Assembly: GCA_964007475.1 (NCBI GenBank)
Contig: OZ023274.1
Coordinates: 21,286,043 to 21,350,042, forward strand
DNA: 64,000 nt
Origin: Hybos culiciformis
Lineage: Eukaryota > Arthropoda > Insecta > Diptera > Hybotidae
Direction of reading: 5' to 3'
Below are positions 20,126 through 30,480 of this stretch, in pieces. Position 1 is the first letter of the stretch; each line of letters begins with the position of its first letter. Position numbers and translations under genes: made by a program. The notes beneath the pieces were generated by a model. That model was not told the DNA's origin, made no database searches, and saw nothing but the letters and a program-made list of their open reading frames with translations.

Positions 20126-20553
20126 ATGTAAATAAACATGAAATAAAATGAATAAAATGATTAATGCTTTCAAATATAATTTTTTTATTTACATTTATCC
20201 CCAATTTTTTTTCTATAGAGAACAAATACTAGTAAACATTAAAATACAATTATAATAAAGGAAATATTTTGTTTATTTTTAAAAGCTTTATAAAAAAAAT
20301 ATTTTAAAAGCTATAAAGCACTCTCGTTATAGCGATATATTCTAAACAAAAATAAAAGCTTGGGGGTCTGATCTAATTTTGTTTAATTTTTTTTATTCGA
20401 ATTTTTTGTATGGGACTAGTTCCTCTATTTATACTTGCTTTATGCTTATACATATGTTTTGGGGGTCTGAAAAAATAGGGAAAAAATAAAAACGATATTT
20501 TAAAAAGTTGTTTGACATAGTTACTCTATATTATACTTCCTTTATGATTCGAC

Positions 20554-21090
20554 GAAATTTTTCAGGTAAAGTAGTCGGGAAATGAGATGTATAATATTTA
20601 ACTAAATTGTAACAAATTGAGAAAATTGGGATTTATGAAGTCTACATAATGACAAGGAAAACGAAAATTTAGAGATAAGAAAAGTTACTTAAGCTAAAAT
20701 AATGTTGACTTCCGAAGACGAATATTATTTGTGAAAATTGTATCTCTACAACGCGTTCAAACTACAATCAGTCAATCACCAGATACTTTAATTTATTAGT
20801 AAAAATTGTGATTGAGAGAAAAATCACCTCGGCCAAACAAAGAAATAAACGAATTGGAAATCGTATGCAAGATGCTTTTTTAATGATCCCTCAACGAAGC
20901 TAAATTCTTCTGATAATCCTAATTATTTTATTTATCATCATAACAACGTAATTTAGATGCAGGTAGTTCTTTAAATTTGAATGCTAAATCAACAGATAAT
21001 AGAAACATTGATAAAAATATTGTTAACTTTAACTTTAAACTAATTCACTCTCCTGTACTATTATTGCATTACTATGGTTATATTGCCTGG
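20554..21090. other. AT-rich spacer, no gene seen
   Basis: Single-copy-looking AT-rich DNA between the P-like composite and the next repeat. Stop-dense in all frames. Confidence 0.5.
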
Positions 21091-21094
21091 TTAT

Positions 21095-22470
21095 TAGCCC
21101 GTTTTCCATGAAAAATGAAAAGGGACTCTATGTTATCAATTTCTGTCTGTCTGTCGCATACTTAAATGCTTATAACTATTAAATTACTTGACTGATTTTG
21201 ATCGTTTAGAATAGTGGTTCTTAACCTTTTTATTCTCACGTACCACCCATTTTCTCAAAATTTTTTTGAGCCCCCATATTTTAATAATAATTAATATTTG
21301 TTAAAATACCTTTTATATATTAAAAAAAAACTTTTAATAATAATATTTAAACTTATAATTAAAAATTTATTTACTTACAATTAAAGAAAAAAAAATTTTA
21401 AAAGTAATAAAAAAAATTAGATAAATAAAATATTCAAAATAATTCAATGAGATTTCCGTTGCTGCTGTTCAACTAATTTGTAAATTCTAGATTCTTTTGT
21501 TTGTAATGCCTATCTGTTCTATATTGTTGAGAAGCGAAGGGAAGAAAATTTACATTGCTGCAGAAAATAGGATAGGATATTCTCCACGAATATACATATA
21601 CCCAAATAACACTTTTTTAGCTTTGAAAATAGATTTCTGATTATAATCATTTATTAATCTATATAGTAATGTATCTTCTTCAAATAATAATAAATTAGTA
21701 TTTTTATAATTGTTGAATGGATTTTGAACTCAGAGTTTTGTGATGTTTAAAGTTTTTTTTCTAAGTAGCCCAAAGAATTTCAAGAAACAATAAAACAAAT
21801 ATTTTTCTAGGCTACTTTTAACATGATTTGGCGGCCCCCTGGTAAACTTCCTAAGGACCCTCAGGGGCCCGCTGACCACTTGTTAAGAATTTTGGTTTAG
21901 AAAGATCACTTCAGATAAAGTTATTAGTCGTATGATCGACCACGTTTTTAAAAATTATAAATTAATTTATTTTAATGTTCAAAAACCAAACTACATACAA
22001 ATTTTTTTTGATGTAGTTTTTTTGAGAATATTCTTGAAGTTGCAGAATGCAGTGAACATTTTTTCGAGAATACAAAAATATAAAATACATAAATTAGAAA
22101 ATTTTTCCCGATCGAGATTGTTTGAATTCGGACGACGGAGTTATATGTTCTCAACCGCGGAAGGGTCGAAATTATTTTCATATAAAATTTATATTATTTT
22201 AAATTTTTTAAATTTTTGAATGGATTCTGATAAAAATTAGTATGTGATGGATGTCTATTAAAGGAAAATAAAAAAAAAAAGATCCCGATTGAGTCCAAAA
22301 ATTGGTACTGGGGGCTGAAAAAAAACGTTTAGCCCGATTGTGTCCAAGGAAGCGAGAGGGCCAAGGATGGATTTCAATCAAAATTGGAAAATATTTCAAA
22401 TTGAAATCTTGAAAACGAGCTCGATACTCCATTTATGATGTACTGTTCTAAATTTTTTTTAATAGTTCCA
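21095..22470 (+). repeat. Dispersed repeat copy A (Helentron/DINE-like candidate), interrupted by a hAT relic
   Basis: Begins with gcccgttttccatgaaaaa and a TCTGTCTGTCTGTC run, continues with GCTTATAACTATTAAATTAC and ACTGATTTTGATCG, is interrupted by the hAT relic at 21212-21894, then resumes. The part at 22152-22260 (CTCAACCGCGGAAGGGTCG, then ATTATTTTCATATAAAATTT, then AAAATTAGTATGTGATGGA) is matched at 37487-37600. Both copies end near a TGATGTA(C/T)TGTTCT phrase. The class name is an inference from style; no coding capacity is seen. Confidence 0.6.
21212..21894. mobile_element. hAT-type relic with 8-bp target duplication
   Basis: Flanked by GTTTAGAA at 21204-21211 and 21895-21902. It starts TAGTGGTTCTTAACC, the style of many hAT ends, and finishes with GGGGCCCGCTGACCACTTG followed by TTAAGAATTTTG, a partly matching inverted end. 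The inside is AT-rich with no transposase. Removing it together with one duplication restores a continuous phrase, gattttgatcgtttagaaagatcac, in the surrounding repeat. Confidence 0.75.
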
Positions 22471-23663
22471 AAAATCCCAATTTTAATTTGCAATATAAGT
22501 ACCTACTCGTATTATATGTTCGAGTTTATTTCTTACTTAGAGTTCTGAATTCATATTTCTGACATTTACACCGAAACTATTGAAATTATTTTAAATATTG
22601 CATGAACATTGTACAATTGTACATTATAGTAAGATATATTAAAGGCATTGAATTTTAACTCAATATTGATTTGTAGAAGAATATTAAAAGAAAACTTCTC
22701 TTATAATTAATAGTATTATGCAATTTATGAATCAAATATTAATTTTTTTTTTTAATATTTATATTCGTTGTATCTAACTATAACTGTATTAAGAAAATTT
22801 GATAAATTAAAATAATGATATATTGCTAAAATTAAATTTTTGGTCCAGAAGGGGGAGATAAATTTATTTTCTTTTGATTATTGTTATTATTAGATATTTT
22901 GCCTATCTTTTTTAAAAATTAATTTTTGTACAAAATATATAAAATAAATTTATTGCACAAGTGAAGTATCATCTACGTGGCCTTTAAAAATGTTTCAAAT
23001 ATATTAAAAATAATAACAATATAATAATAATTGCATTCCATTGGTTTTATTTATATTTTTTTTAACTGGGAAATTAAAAAAAAATGTTTTTTTTATTTTA
23101 TTCAGATTATGCATTCACTTGGAAAAAAAAAATTTCAAAAAAAATAATTCATCATGTACAGATAATTTTTGAAAGGGCTAATAATTTTGGAATTTACTGG
23201 AGAAAGAAAATACGGTATTTGATGCTTTATTTAAGAGAGTTCACTTTCAGCACGTCTTAAAATCAAGCTTAAGCATTAAAATCAAAAAATACAATTCTGG
23301 AATTCAGAAGACTGAAACTAACGATTGGTTTTGCACAATAACTGTAGATTGCCTGAGATGTGAACTCGTCTTTTTTTAAACATTAGTTCTGATAGCAACT
23401 GCTCATATTAACGTATCTTGACGATTATATTGATTTGAGCTTGATTTCAGAGTATCTATGCAATGAAAATTAATGGTATTTTATCACAAAGTCCTATTTT
23501 TGTAAAATTTTGAGTTGTTCAAGGTTCACGTATAGGTACATTATTTTTTGTTTTATTTCTTAAATATGATTTTACCAGATTTGTTATTAAATTAATGTTC
23601 ATTGATGATTTAAAAGTATATATAATCTGAAAATGATACTGAACTATTAATTTAAGAATGATA
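22471..23663. other. AT-rich spacer, no gene seen
   Basis: No coding region or clear repeat was recognised in about 1.2 kb, apart from short AT runs. Confidence 0.5.
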
Positions 23664-23671
23664 TTGGTCAT

Positions 23672-24156
23672 AGAGTTTGACGGTACGGATTATCCGTATC
23701 CGATATCCGCGAATATCCGGACACATATCCGTATTCGGTATCCGACCATAAATACCATAAATACCATAAATAATAGTAAAAAATAGAATAAAATTTTCTT
23801 AGAATAAGAAAAAATTCTAAGGAGGCTGAGAAAAAGAATTTTCCTTGCAAAATAAAATTCTAAATTTTTTTTTTTCTAAATAAAACCATCATTAACCGAA
23901 GCTGAAAGGACGTTCTCTGTTTCGCCCACTTTCGTGGACTACGTACCCTTTTATCGGATTATTCCTTAAATTGTTTAGTTTTCCTAAAATATTTTTACAT
24001 AAATCATAAAAAATTAATAAAATTGAAGTGTAATAATTGTTGAAGTGTAATATTTTATTATCTATTTTATTTAATTATTTTTAAAATATCCGTATCCGCG
24101 ATTAACCGCGGTTTTCGCAGAATGAAAACCGGTATTCGCGGATATTTTGTAAACTC
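23672..24156. mobile_element. Short hAT relic with 8-bp target duplication and dimerisation-domain remnant
   Basis: Flanked by TTGGTCAT at 23664-23671 and 24157-24164. The ends are AGAGTTTGAC and GTAAACTC (inverted match). Inside each end are repeated TATCCGTATCCG and ATCCGCGAATA words. At about 23887-23925 the plus strand reads PSLTEAERTFSVS, the conserved start of the hAT C-terminal dimerisation domain. The rest of the transposase is gone, leaving 485 bp. Confidence 0.75.
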
Positions 24157-24366
24157 TTGGTCATTAGCTACAGTGGTGTAATGTTAACAAATTTAATCTG
24201 TAAAAATTATTGCATTGATTGTATTAGGTTATACATATTGAAGGATCTAGATGTGTTCTCTGTAGTTTTTTCATTTTGTGACAAAGTGTTTTTGATATTA
24301 TATATTGGTGGCAAATTCTACGAAGGGATTTTAACAAAAAAAATATATAAATAAAATTTTTTTTTT

Positions 24367-24707
24367 AAATAAACGTTTTTATAACGGAATAAAATAATAA
24401 GTAGAATAATTCTTTAACAAAAAATTAAAAATATTAAAAAAACAACTAAAAATTAAAAAATAATGTTTTTAAATTTCTTATCAGATAATAATTGATAGCC
24501 TCATACCGATTTCCCTAAAAATTAATTCTCACGAAAAACGTGGGGCGCGTGTGATAAACAATATTTTGATGCTTAAATGAATTATTCACCTAAAAATGTT
24601 CAATTTCAGGCACCCCACGTTTTTCGTTGTTTTTATAATATTTTTAATTTTTTGCTTAAAGAATTTTTCTACTTATTATTTTATTCCGTTATAAAAACGT
24701 TTATTTT
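24367..24707. mobile_element. Fold-back MITE with 80-bp arms
   Basis: The left arm from AAATAAACGTTTTTATAACG (24367) and the right arm ending CGTTATAAAAACGTTTATTT (24707) are inverted copies over about 80 bp. A second inner pair, CGAAAAACGTGGGGCG (24532) and CACCCCACGTTTTTCG (24611-24626), folds inside. No coding sequence. No clear target duplication because the flanks are plain A/T. Confidence 0.75.
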
Positions 24708-24754
24708 AATTTTTTTTTATTTATGTATTTGTTTTTTCCTTTTTAAATCCTTTA

Positions 24755-25975
24755 TATTAACTTCACTTCGTTTCCACAAACTTAGAAAGTCAAAATTGAC
24801 CCACTTCCCGGTATCCAATCGAGCTGAAATTTTGCACATCGCTTTGTCGTCGATGACAATGGACTTTGGCATCGACACATTCACCTTTATGTTCATTTCA
24901 CCACCGGGTCCGCAAACTTAGAAAATCAAAATTGACCCACTTCCCGGTATCCAATCGAGCTGAAATTAAGCACACTGCTTTGTCCTTGATGACAATTCAC
25001 TTTGGCATCGACACATTCACACGCACACACCTTTATCAATTAAATTCTTTATATCAACTTCACGGTCGTTTCCACAAACTTAGAAAGTCAAAATTGACCC
25101 ACTTCCCGTTATCCAATCGAGCTGAAATTTTGCACATTGCTTTGTCGTCGATGACAATACACTTTGGCATCGACATATTCACACATACATACACCTTTAT
25201 TAATTAAATCCTTTATATTAACTTCACCCCGTTTCCACAAACTTAAAAAGTCAAAATTGACCCACTTCCCGGTATCCAATCGAGCTGAAATTTTGCATAT
25301 TGCTTTGTCGTCGATGACAATGCACTTTGGCATCGATACATTCACACACACACACATGTTTATATTAATTTCAGCACCGGGTCCACAAACTCAGAAAGTT
25401 AAAATTGATCCACTTCCCGGTATCCAATCGAGATGAAATTTTGCACATCGTTTTGTCGTCGATGACAATGCACTTTGGCATCACACACTCTTACACACAC
25501 ACCTTTATTAATTAAATTCTTTATATCAACTTCACGGCCGTTTCCACAAACTTAGAAAGTCAAAATTGACCCGCTTCCCGGTATCCAATCGAGCTGAAAT
25601 TTTGCACATCGTTTTGTCGTCGATGACAATACACTTTGGCATCGACACATTCACACACACACACACACATATATATCTGAACTTCAGCACTCTTTCCTCA
25701 AACTTACAAAATTAAAACAGACCCACTTCCTGGTATCCAATCGAGCTGAAATTTACTTTGGCATCACACACACACCTTTATATAAACTTCACCACCTGGT
25801 CTGCAAACTTAGTAAGTCAAAATAGACCCAATTTCCGGTATCCAAACGAGCTAAAATTTTGCACATCACTTTGACGTCAATAACAATATACTTTGGCATC
25901 ACAGACTCACACACCCACACACACACCTTTATATGAACTTCATATCAATTGCCTCGCATATAAAGGATTTATATC
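24755..25975 (+). repeat. Tandem array of a roughly 140 to 165-bp unit with CA microsatellite, about eight copies
   Basis: Each unit reads TTTCCACAAACTTAGAAAGT, AAAATTGACCCACTTCCCGG, TATCCAATCGAGCTGAAATT, CGTCGATGACAATGCACTTT, GGCATCGACACATTCACAC, then a CA run and CCTTTATTAATTAAAT. The CTTCCCGGTATCC phrase occurs near 24803, 24940, 25101, 25265, 25413, 25570, 25725 and 25828, with the last two units decayed. Open frames here are shadows of the repeat. Two further units lie at 36945-37250. Confidence 0.9.
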
Positions 25976-26084
25976 AAAAACTTTGTTTTTATGGGTTGTG
26001 TTTTTTTTTTTATCTTATTTACGGGAGTGCCGAACTTACATTAATATCAAAACATTGTTTTGTGTGAGTGTAAAATTTGATATT

Positions 26085-26475
26085 GGGCCATCTCCCTCCC
26101 CGGAGTCCTGGAACGTCAGATGGGGGCTTTTCGACATCTAGTCTTAAATCCAGGCATTTCGGATCCAAAGCTATAACATTTTATCGGAATGTACGTAAAT
26201 TGCAAACCAGCTTCTAAGGCATCGGATCAACATTTCTAGTACCCTATAACCATCTCGGGTCTCTAAGTTTCGAAATTTGTTGTATAGCTCCTAAATTGAG
26301 CCCTGGGACAACGGTTCGGGACATTTCAACATCCAGTTTTTTAAATAGGCTTTTCAGGTCCAAAGCTACTACATTTTATAGGAACTGGCCTTCTAAAGTA
26401 TCCGGTAGCCCCACGTCGGGGCCTCGGATAAAAGTTTCTAGTTTCCTACAACCATCTTGGGTCCCAATTGAATTT
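26085..26475 (+). repeat. Pair of diverged tandem units of about 195 bp
   Basis: The phrase TCCAAAGCTATAACATTTTA (26164) recurs as TCCAAAGCTACTACATTTTA (26359), within a longer match from the CCTGGAACG/CCTGGGACA start to ATAACCATCTCGGGTC/ACAACCATCTTGGGTC. GC content is higher than around it. No protein recognised. Confidence 0.7.
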
Positions 26476-26559
26476 AATTTAATTATTTTTTTGTTTTGTT
26501 TATTTACGTTTTTTCGAGCTGTTTTTGTCGGGAAATGGTAAAAAAATTCGCGATATTGC

Positions 26560-27007
26560 GATTCCTTGAACCACTCAGAATGGGCTGAAACTTGGAGGGG
26601 GGTAGAGGCGGTGCCAAACTCCCAAAACTAGAATCAGTTCTTGGGGCAAAGGCCCCGTTTCGGAGATAGGGCCCCCAAACTTTTCATACATTTTTGTATG
26701 GACATTTTTTTTTTGCGCCCGATTTGCCCTATTTTTGGGTTGGTAATAGAGGCGGTCTCTAAAATGTTAAATCCGAGACTGTTTTTGCAGGAAGGCCCCC
26801 GTTTCGGAGTTATGGCCTTTCAAAATTTTCATACGTTACTTCATATGTTTTTTAAACAGAACTTTGACGAGAAATTAATTTTTCAAAAAGTGGGGGGGCG
26901 GGGCGGCGGGCGGTCGGACAGTGGGATTTGCGGCTGGCGCAATTAATTAATTTCTTGTCAAAGCCCCCCTCCAAGTTTCAGCCCATTCCGAGTGGTTCAA
27001 GGAAACG
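26560..27007. mobile_element. Fold-back element E3 sharing the GC-rich core of E1 and E2
   Basis: The arms TTCCTTGAACCACTCAGAAT (left) and, inverted at the right, TTCCTTGAACCACTCGGAAT continue as GGGCTGAAACTTGGAGGGGG in both. The core on the minus strand at 26934-26912 reads GCCGCAAATCCCACTGTCC and continues GACC, 21 of 23 identical to the E1 and E2 core. The core is flanked by a smaller inverted pair (TTTGACGAGAAATTAAT and AATTAATTTCTTGTCAAAG). Two CCCCGTTTCGGAG words lie in the left part. No target duplication is visible. Confidence 0.75.
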
Positions 27008-27889
27008 GCACTTTATCCAAAAAATTAAATAATATGTAATAATAAATAATTTTTAAAATCGTAATGACAAGTAAATTGTTCAATGACAACAATTTTGGTT
27101 TCTGTTTTAAAAGCAACAATCTCATGAGATACTGACCAGAATTTCAGTAGCAGAATAAATTTTTCTGTCGCTGATTCTGTTCTGTTGCTAAATTCTGTTT
27201 TAACGACACCCGGGCTTAAGTTCAGCTAAATCGGTCCAGCGGTTTAGGCGTGATTGAGGTATCAGTGGAACTATGGAACCATGTAACCACAAAAATCATT
27301 ACATTATGTTGCATTGTCATCCATTTCTAACCTATGCTCAGATTTTTAAGCCTCTATCTCATCTAGAAGTGCCTGAAAAATTGATTACAAAATTCCACCC
27401 GAACATGAAAGTGAGTTAATAAAAACGTTTTAAAATATGAAATATTAAATCTGTAGTTAGATCTTAGTTTGAATATGTCTTTGTTATTTTACACTATATT
27501 AAATTCACATTGAGCATACTGATTGAACTCAATTCAATTTATATTTATTTCCATGGTTTATAAGTACAAAAATTTACTATAAGCTAAGTGCTAAGAGATA
27601 AGAGTAGTCTTTAATCCTACACAATTTGTTTAATTTTGAATCTTATTTTAATAATGAGTATTTTAGAAAATGACAGTTTATAGTAAAGGAGTAATGGAGG
27701 TAAAAACCCTTGTGTGAATTAAGCGTATTGAAAGAATTAAAAAAATTATTAATTACGCTTCAATTTTTAATTTTAACTCCATCTACGAATTATTTGATGT
27801 ATTGACTCACCTTGAACCACTTGACGTTAAAAAAAATGCTGCTTTATTTTTGGCTTGCTTCAGATTCTTCAGATTCAACATTAACATTA
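27008..27889. other. Intergenic spacer, no gene seen
   Basis: A short moderately GC-rich phrase near 27210-27260 (GTTCAGCTAAATCGGTCCAG) resembles the mutation-worn transposon text common in insects, but nothing else could be assigned. Confidence 0.5.
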
Positions 27890-28023
27890 TATACAAACAG
27901 TGTTGATATTCAGCCGGTACGGGGCGGTACGCCCGTTCCGGTTGTTAAAATTTTCAAACTTGTCCGTACCGGTTGTTGTATATTATGTTTTTGCTTTAAC
28001 AATGTTTTACAGTTATAAAATGA

Positions 28024-28880
28024 TTGATTTTTTGTGTATTTCGTGATATTGAAACTATTTTACGGACCAAATTAACAAAAAAATTTTTAAATTGCTATAA
28101 TATATTAAATCCAGAAACATGGCTGGTTAATATTGTTGAAGAACCATGGATTGAAGGTGAAAATATATTAAAGCAGTTAAATATAATAACAAAATACATC
28201 ATTGCAGTAACCGAATTTCGAGATTTTGTTGATATGCGAGATTTAGAAAATAAACTTTGTGTAAATTTTTGACAAATTAAATCAGACAAAGTATTAAATT
28301 AAAAAAAAAAAAATTATTTATTAAACATTAGTTTTTATAATTAATTTATTTGACGATTCGATGTTTGGTTCACATCCTCATCAGAAATTTTTGGTATTTT
28401 TTATTTATTTTTCTGTATTTTTTTTATTTATTTTTACAGAAAAAATAAATAAAAAATAACAAACATTTCTGATGAGGGTGTGAACCAAACATCGAAACGT
28501 CGAATAAATTAATTATAAAAACTGACCTTTAATAAAAAATAAATTTCTTTTTTAAAAATTTAATAGTTTGTCTGATTTAATTGGTCAAAAATGTGCACAA
28601 ATTAATAAATAACACAGACGTTAAAAATAACACGTAAATAAAACTTATTATAAAACTATTATGAGAGCTAAAAGAATTTTAAATGTGATTGCTGTTAATT
28701 CCGTCGAAGCTGAAAGAGAATTTAGCACAATGAATAATATAATTTATAATAAGAGAAATTCTTTATTAATTAAAACGCTAAATTTAATGGGCAAACCAAT
28801 GGAAGATTTTGACCACATGTTAAACTTTGGTTGCGACAACGGCATCATCTGGCAAGTGACAAACGTGTTAAAGATTCTGC
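28024..28880 (+). pseudogene. hAT transposase C-terminal remnant
   Basis: The part at 28661-28800 reads NVIAVNSVEAEREFSTMNNI followed by YNKRNSLLIKTLN, the hAT C-terminal dimerisation domain (the S-AEREFS-MN-I and RN-L motifs), then PMEDFDHML. A frameshift near 28830 leads to LRQRHHLASDKRVKDSAPSV, the usual basic tail. The upstream block 28070-28270 (NPETWLVNIVEEPWIEGENI) may be an earlier part of the protein but is not recognisable alone. The reading is broken by a 319-bp fold-back and at least one frameshift, so it is non-functional. Confidence 0.7.
28270..28588. mobile_element. Fold-back MITE nested in the hAT relic
   Basis: Near-complete palindrome: the left end TTGACAAATTAAATCAGAC and the right end inverted TTGACCAATTAAATCAGAC continue inward through ATAATTAATTTATT and CGATGTTTGGTTCACA to a central TTTATTTTT loop. 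Not coding. It interrupts the transposase remnant and so is younger than the hAT insertion. Confidence 0.8.
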
Positions 28881-29044
28881 TCCAAGTGTGCCGTGCCATA
28901 ATCAAAATTTTATTCGGACATTATTTAATTAAATTTTTTTCTTACGTTAATAAATATTTTTTATATATATAAATAAATATTGAATAATATTTTTTTTAAG
29001 CGTACCGGTTGTTAAAATGTTGGAATATCACCACTGTATACAAA

Positions 29045-29530
29045 ATTACAAATAATTACTTTCTTATTAGGCAAGCTTAGGACGATATCGAGCTTGACTT
29101 TAAACACTGACTTCTTCATGTAAAAGACTACGCATAGAAATTTTTTTCTGTCAAATGGTTCGAACAAAATAAATGTATACTGTAAAATTTAACTTAGAAA
29201 TTTTATAATATGAAACCACGGATATAAAAACAGGATTGCTGACTTCTGAACAAATTTTATTAAAAAAAAAGTTTCTAAAAAGTATCCGTAGTTTCAATCA
29301 CCATCGTTAGGAATAAGGGACCGACACGAAACTGTAGAATCCTTATTCAAGTTAATACTTTTAGCCGAAATGACCGACGAGCCGCAGAATGATCCCTTAT
29401 TCAAGTGAATAATTTTAGTTTATCAAATAATTACTTCTTTTAGTACTATAAAATAATTATTCTAAAATAAAAACATAATAACTAATTACAAAATTAAAGT
29501 CTTTAACCAAAGAAAGATTATCTGATTTTC
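29045..29530. other. Spacer with a short tandem duplication
   Basis: A worn direct repeat of about 65 bp: GACCGACACGAAACTGTAGAAT with CCTTATTCAAGTTAATACTTTTAG (from about 29319), then GACCGACGAGCCGCAGAATG with CCTTATTCAAGTGAATAATTTTAG (from about 29370). No gene seen. Confidence 0.5.
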
Positions 29531-30310
29531 TAGCAGCAGCAAAATAACCCAGTCATACAAAAAATGACCTGGGTTCCAAAATAACTTACTGGTCGCAAAA
29601 AAAAAATTATAAAATTGAATGACCTCCCTGTGACATTTCACAGACGTTCCAATCTGACCCAAGTTATCAAATGACTTAATTGACCGAAAAAAAAATAATG
29701 CAATGGCCAGGTAAAAATGTAACCTATATTTGATCTTGACTGAGCTTTTTTTTTATGAACGCGACCGCGATAAGTCTTCTTGTAACAACCAGGTCTTCAA
29801 AGCCCTTTTTTTTTTTTGAAAGCTTCTTCCTACAAAAGTCACATAAAAACTCAACTTAAATCATTGTGTCGAAATCGGACTTACAACTAACTTTAAAGTT
29901 ATATTAAAGTCGCTTTATGACTTTAAAGACTCATGTGCGTCACCATTTGACTTAAATTTAATAGGAAGATAATAATATTACAGATTTTTAAGCTTGTATT
30001 TAATTGAAAGTAAGCATTATTTTGAGTCGTAGAATGACTCAAAAAACATTTTAAAGTCGATATTTGACTTGATATTTACTAAAAAGTCACAAAGAGACTT
30101 AGATTTAACTAAAAAGTTACATAAGTCTTAAAAATATAATATTTTGAGTCAAAGAAAGACTCAGAAGTCATATTAAAGTCGCCATTTGACTTGATTTTTA
30201 CTAGAAAGTTACAATGCGACTTCTATACGACTAATTAGTTGCAATAAAATGAAAATTTATTAGTATTTTTAATAAAACATTTAGTTTAACGTTATCATTT
30301 CAGAAGTCAA
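29530..30310. repeat. GTC/GAC-rich array left of the DUF4806 fragment
   Basis: Dense AAAGTC, GACTTGA and GAGTC-N7-GACTC words. A unit of about 130 bp is clear at about 30013 and 30143: TTTTGAGTCGTAGAATGACTC and TTTTGAGTCAAAGAAAGACTC, each followed by ATTTTAAAGTCG or ATATTAAAGTCG and TTTGACTTGAT. A worn earlier copy lies around 29880-29960. The unit contains small hairpins. A similar GTC-rich block lies on the other side of the gene fragment. Confidence 0.65.
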
Positions 30311-30480
30311 CATCAAAGTCACGGAAAAAAATATAAATTTATTTAAAATTTATTTTAAATTCAAAAGTTTAATAAAAGTTAATTAAATCTCCAAAATAAT
30401 TTTTCAATAAATATTAAATTTTCGTAAGTAGTTAATTTTAATTAAATTATACGTATTTAATGTTTTATTTTGTGTCTTAG

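Larger units (their letters stand above)
10492..20546. mobile_element. 10-kb composite P-superfamily-like element with inverted arms
   Basis: The outer ends are CATAAAGGAAG (10492) and its inverted copy ending CTTCCTTTATG (20546), flanked by the direct repeat ATTCGAC at 10485-10491 and 20547-20553 (7 bp; P elements make 8). The left arm 10492 to about 11270 is the inverted copy of about 19440-20446 on the right. Both contain the same C-terminal transposase segment, minus strand on the left and plus strand on the right, and the same run of sequence around GACCCCCAAGCTT. The interior holds a 5.4-kb 12-bp minisatellite, two other tandem repeats and two smaller fold-back insertions. The right end carries an additional 100-bp terminus (20447-20546) that the left end lacks. 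No full transposase remains, so the copy is non-autonomous. Confidence 0.75.
27898..29036 (+). mobile_element. hAT element relic with 8-bp target duplication and CAGTG ends
   Basis: Flanked by perfect TATACAAA at 27890-27897 and 29037-29044. Ends are CAGTGTTGATATTC and, inverted, CAGTGGTGATATTC, followed on both sides by CCGGTACG or ACCGGTACGC words. It encodes a transposase remnant on the plus strand (28024-28272 and 28661-28880) split by a fold-back insertion (28270-28588). At 1139 bp it is an internally deleted, non-autonomous copy. Confidence 0.85.

Noticed and set aside
22208..22432. 74-codon minus-strand open frame
   Set aside because: Lies in dispersed repeat copy A; no similarity to a known protein.
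24866..25436. Open frames of 80 to 113 codons on both strands
   Set aside because: They follow the tandem repeat period and encode only repeat text.
26560..27007. Target duplication for fold-back E3
   Set aside because: Flanks GCGATATT and ACTTTATCC do not match; the ends may be eroded, so none was claimed.
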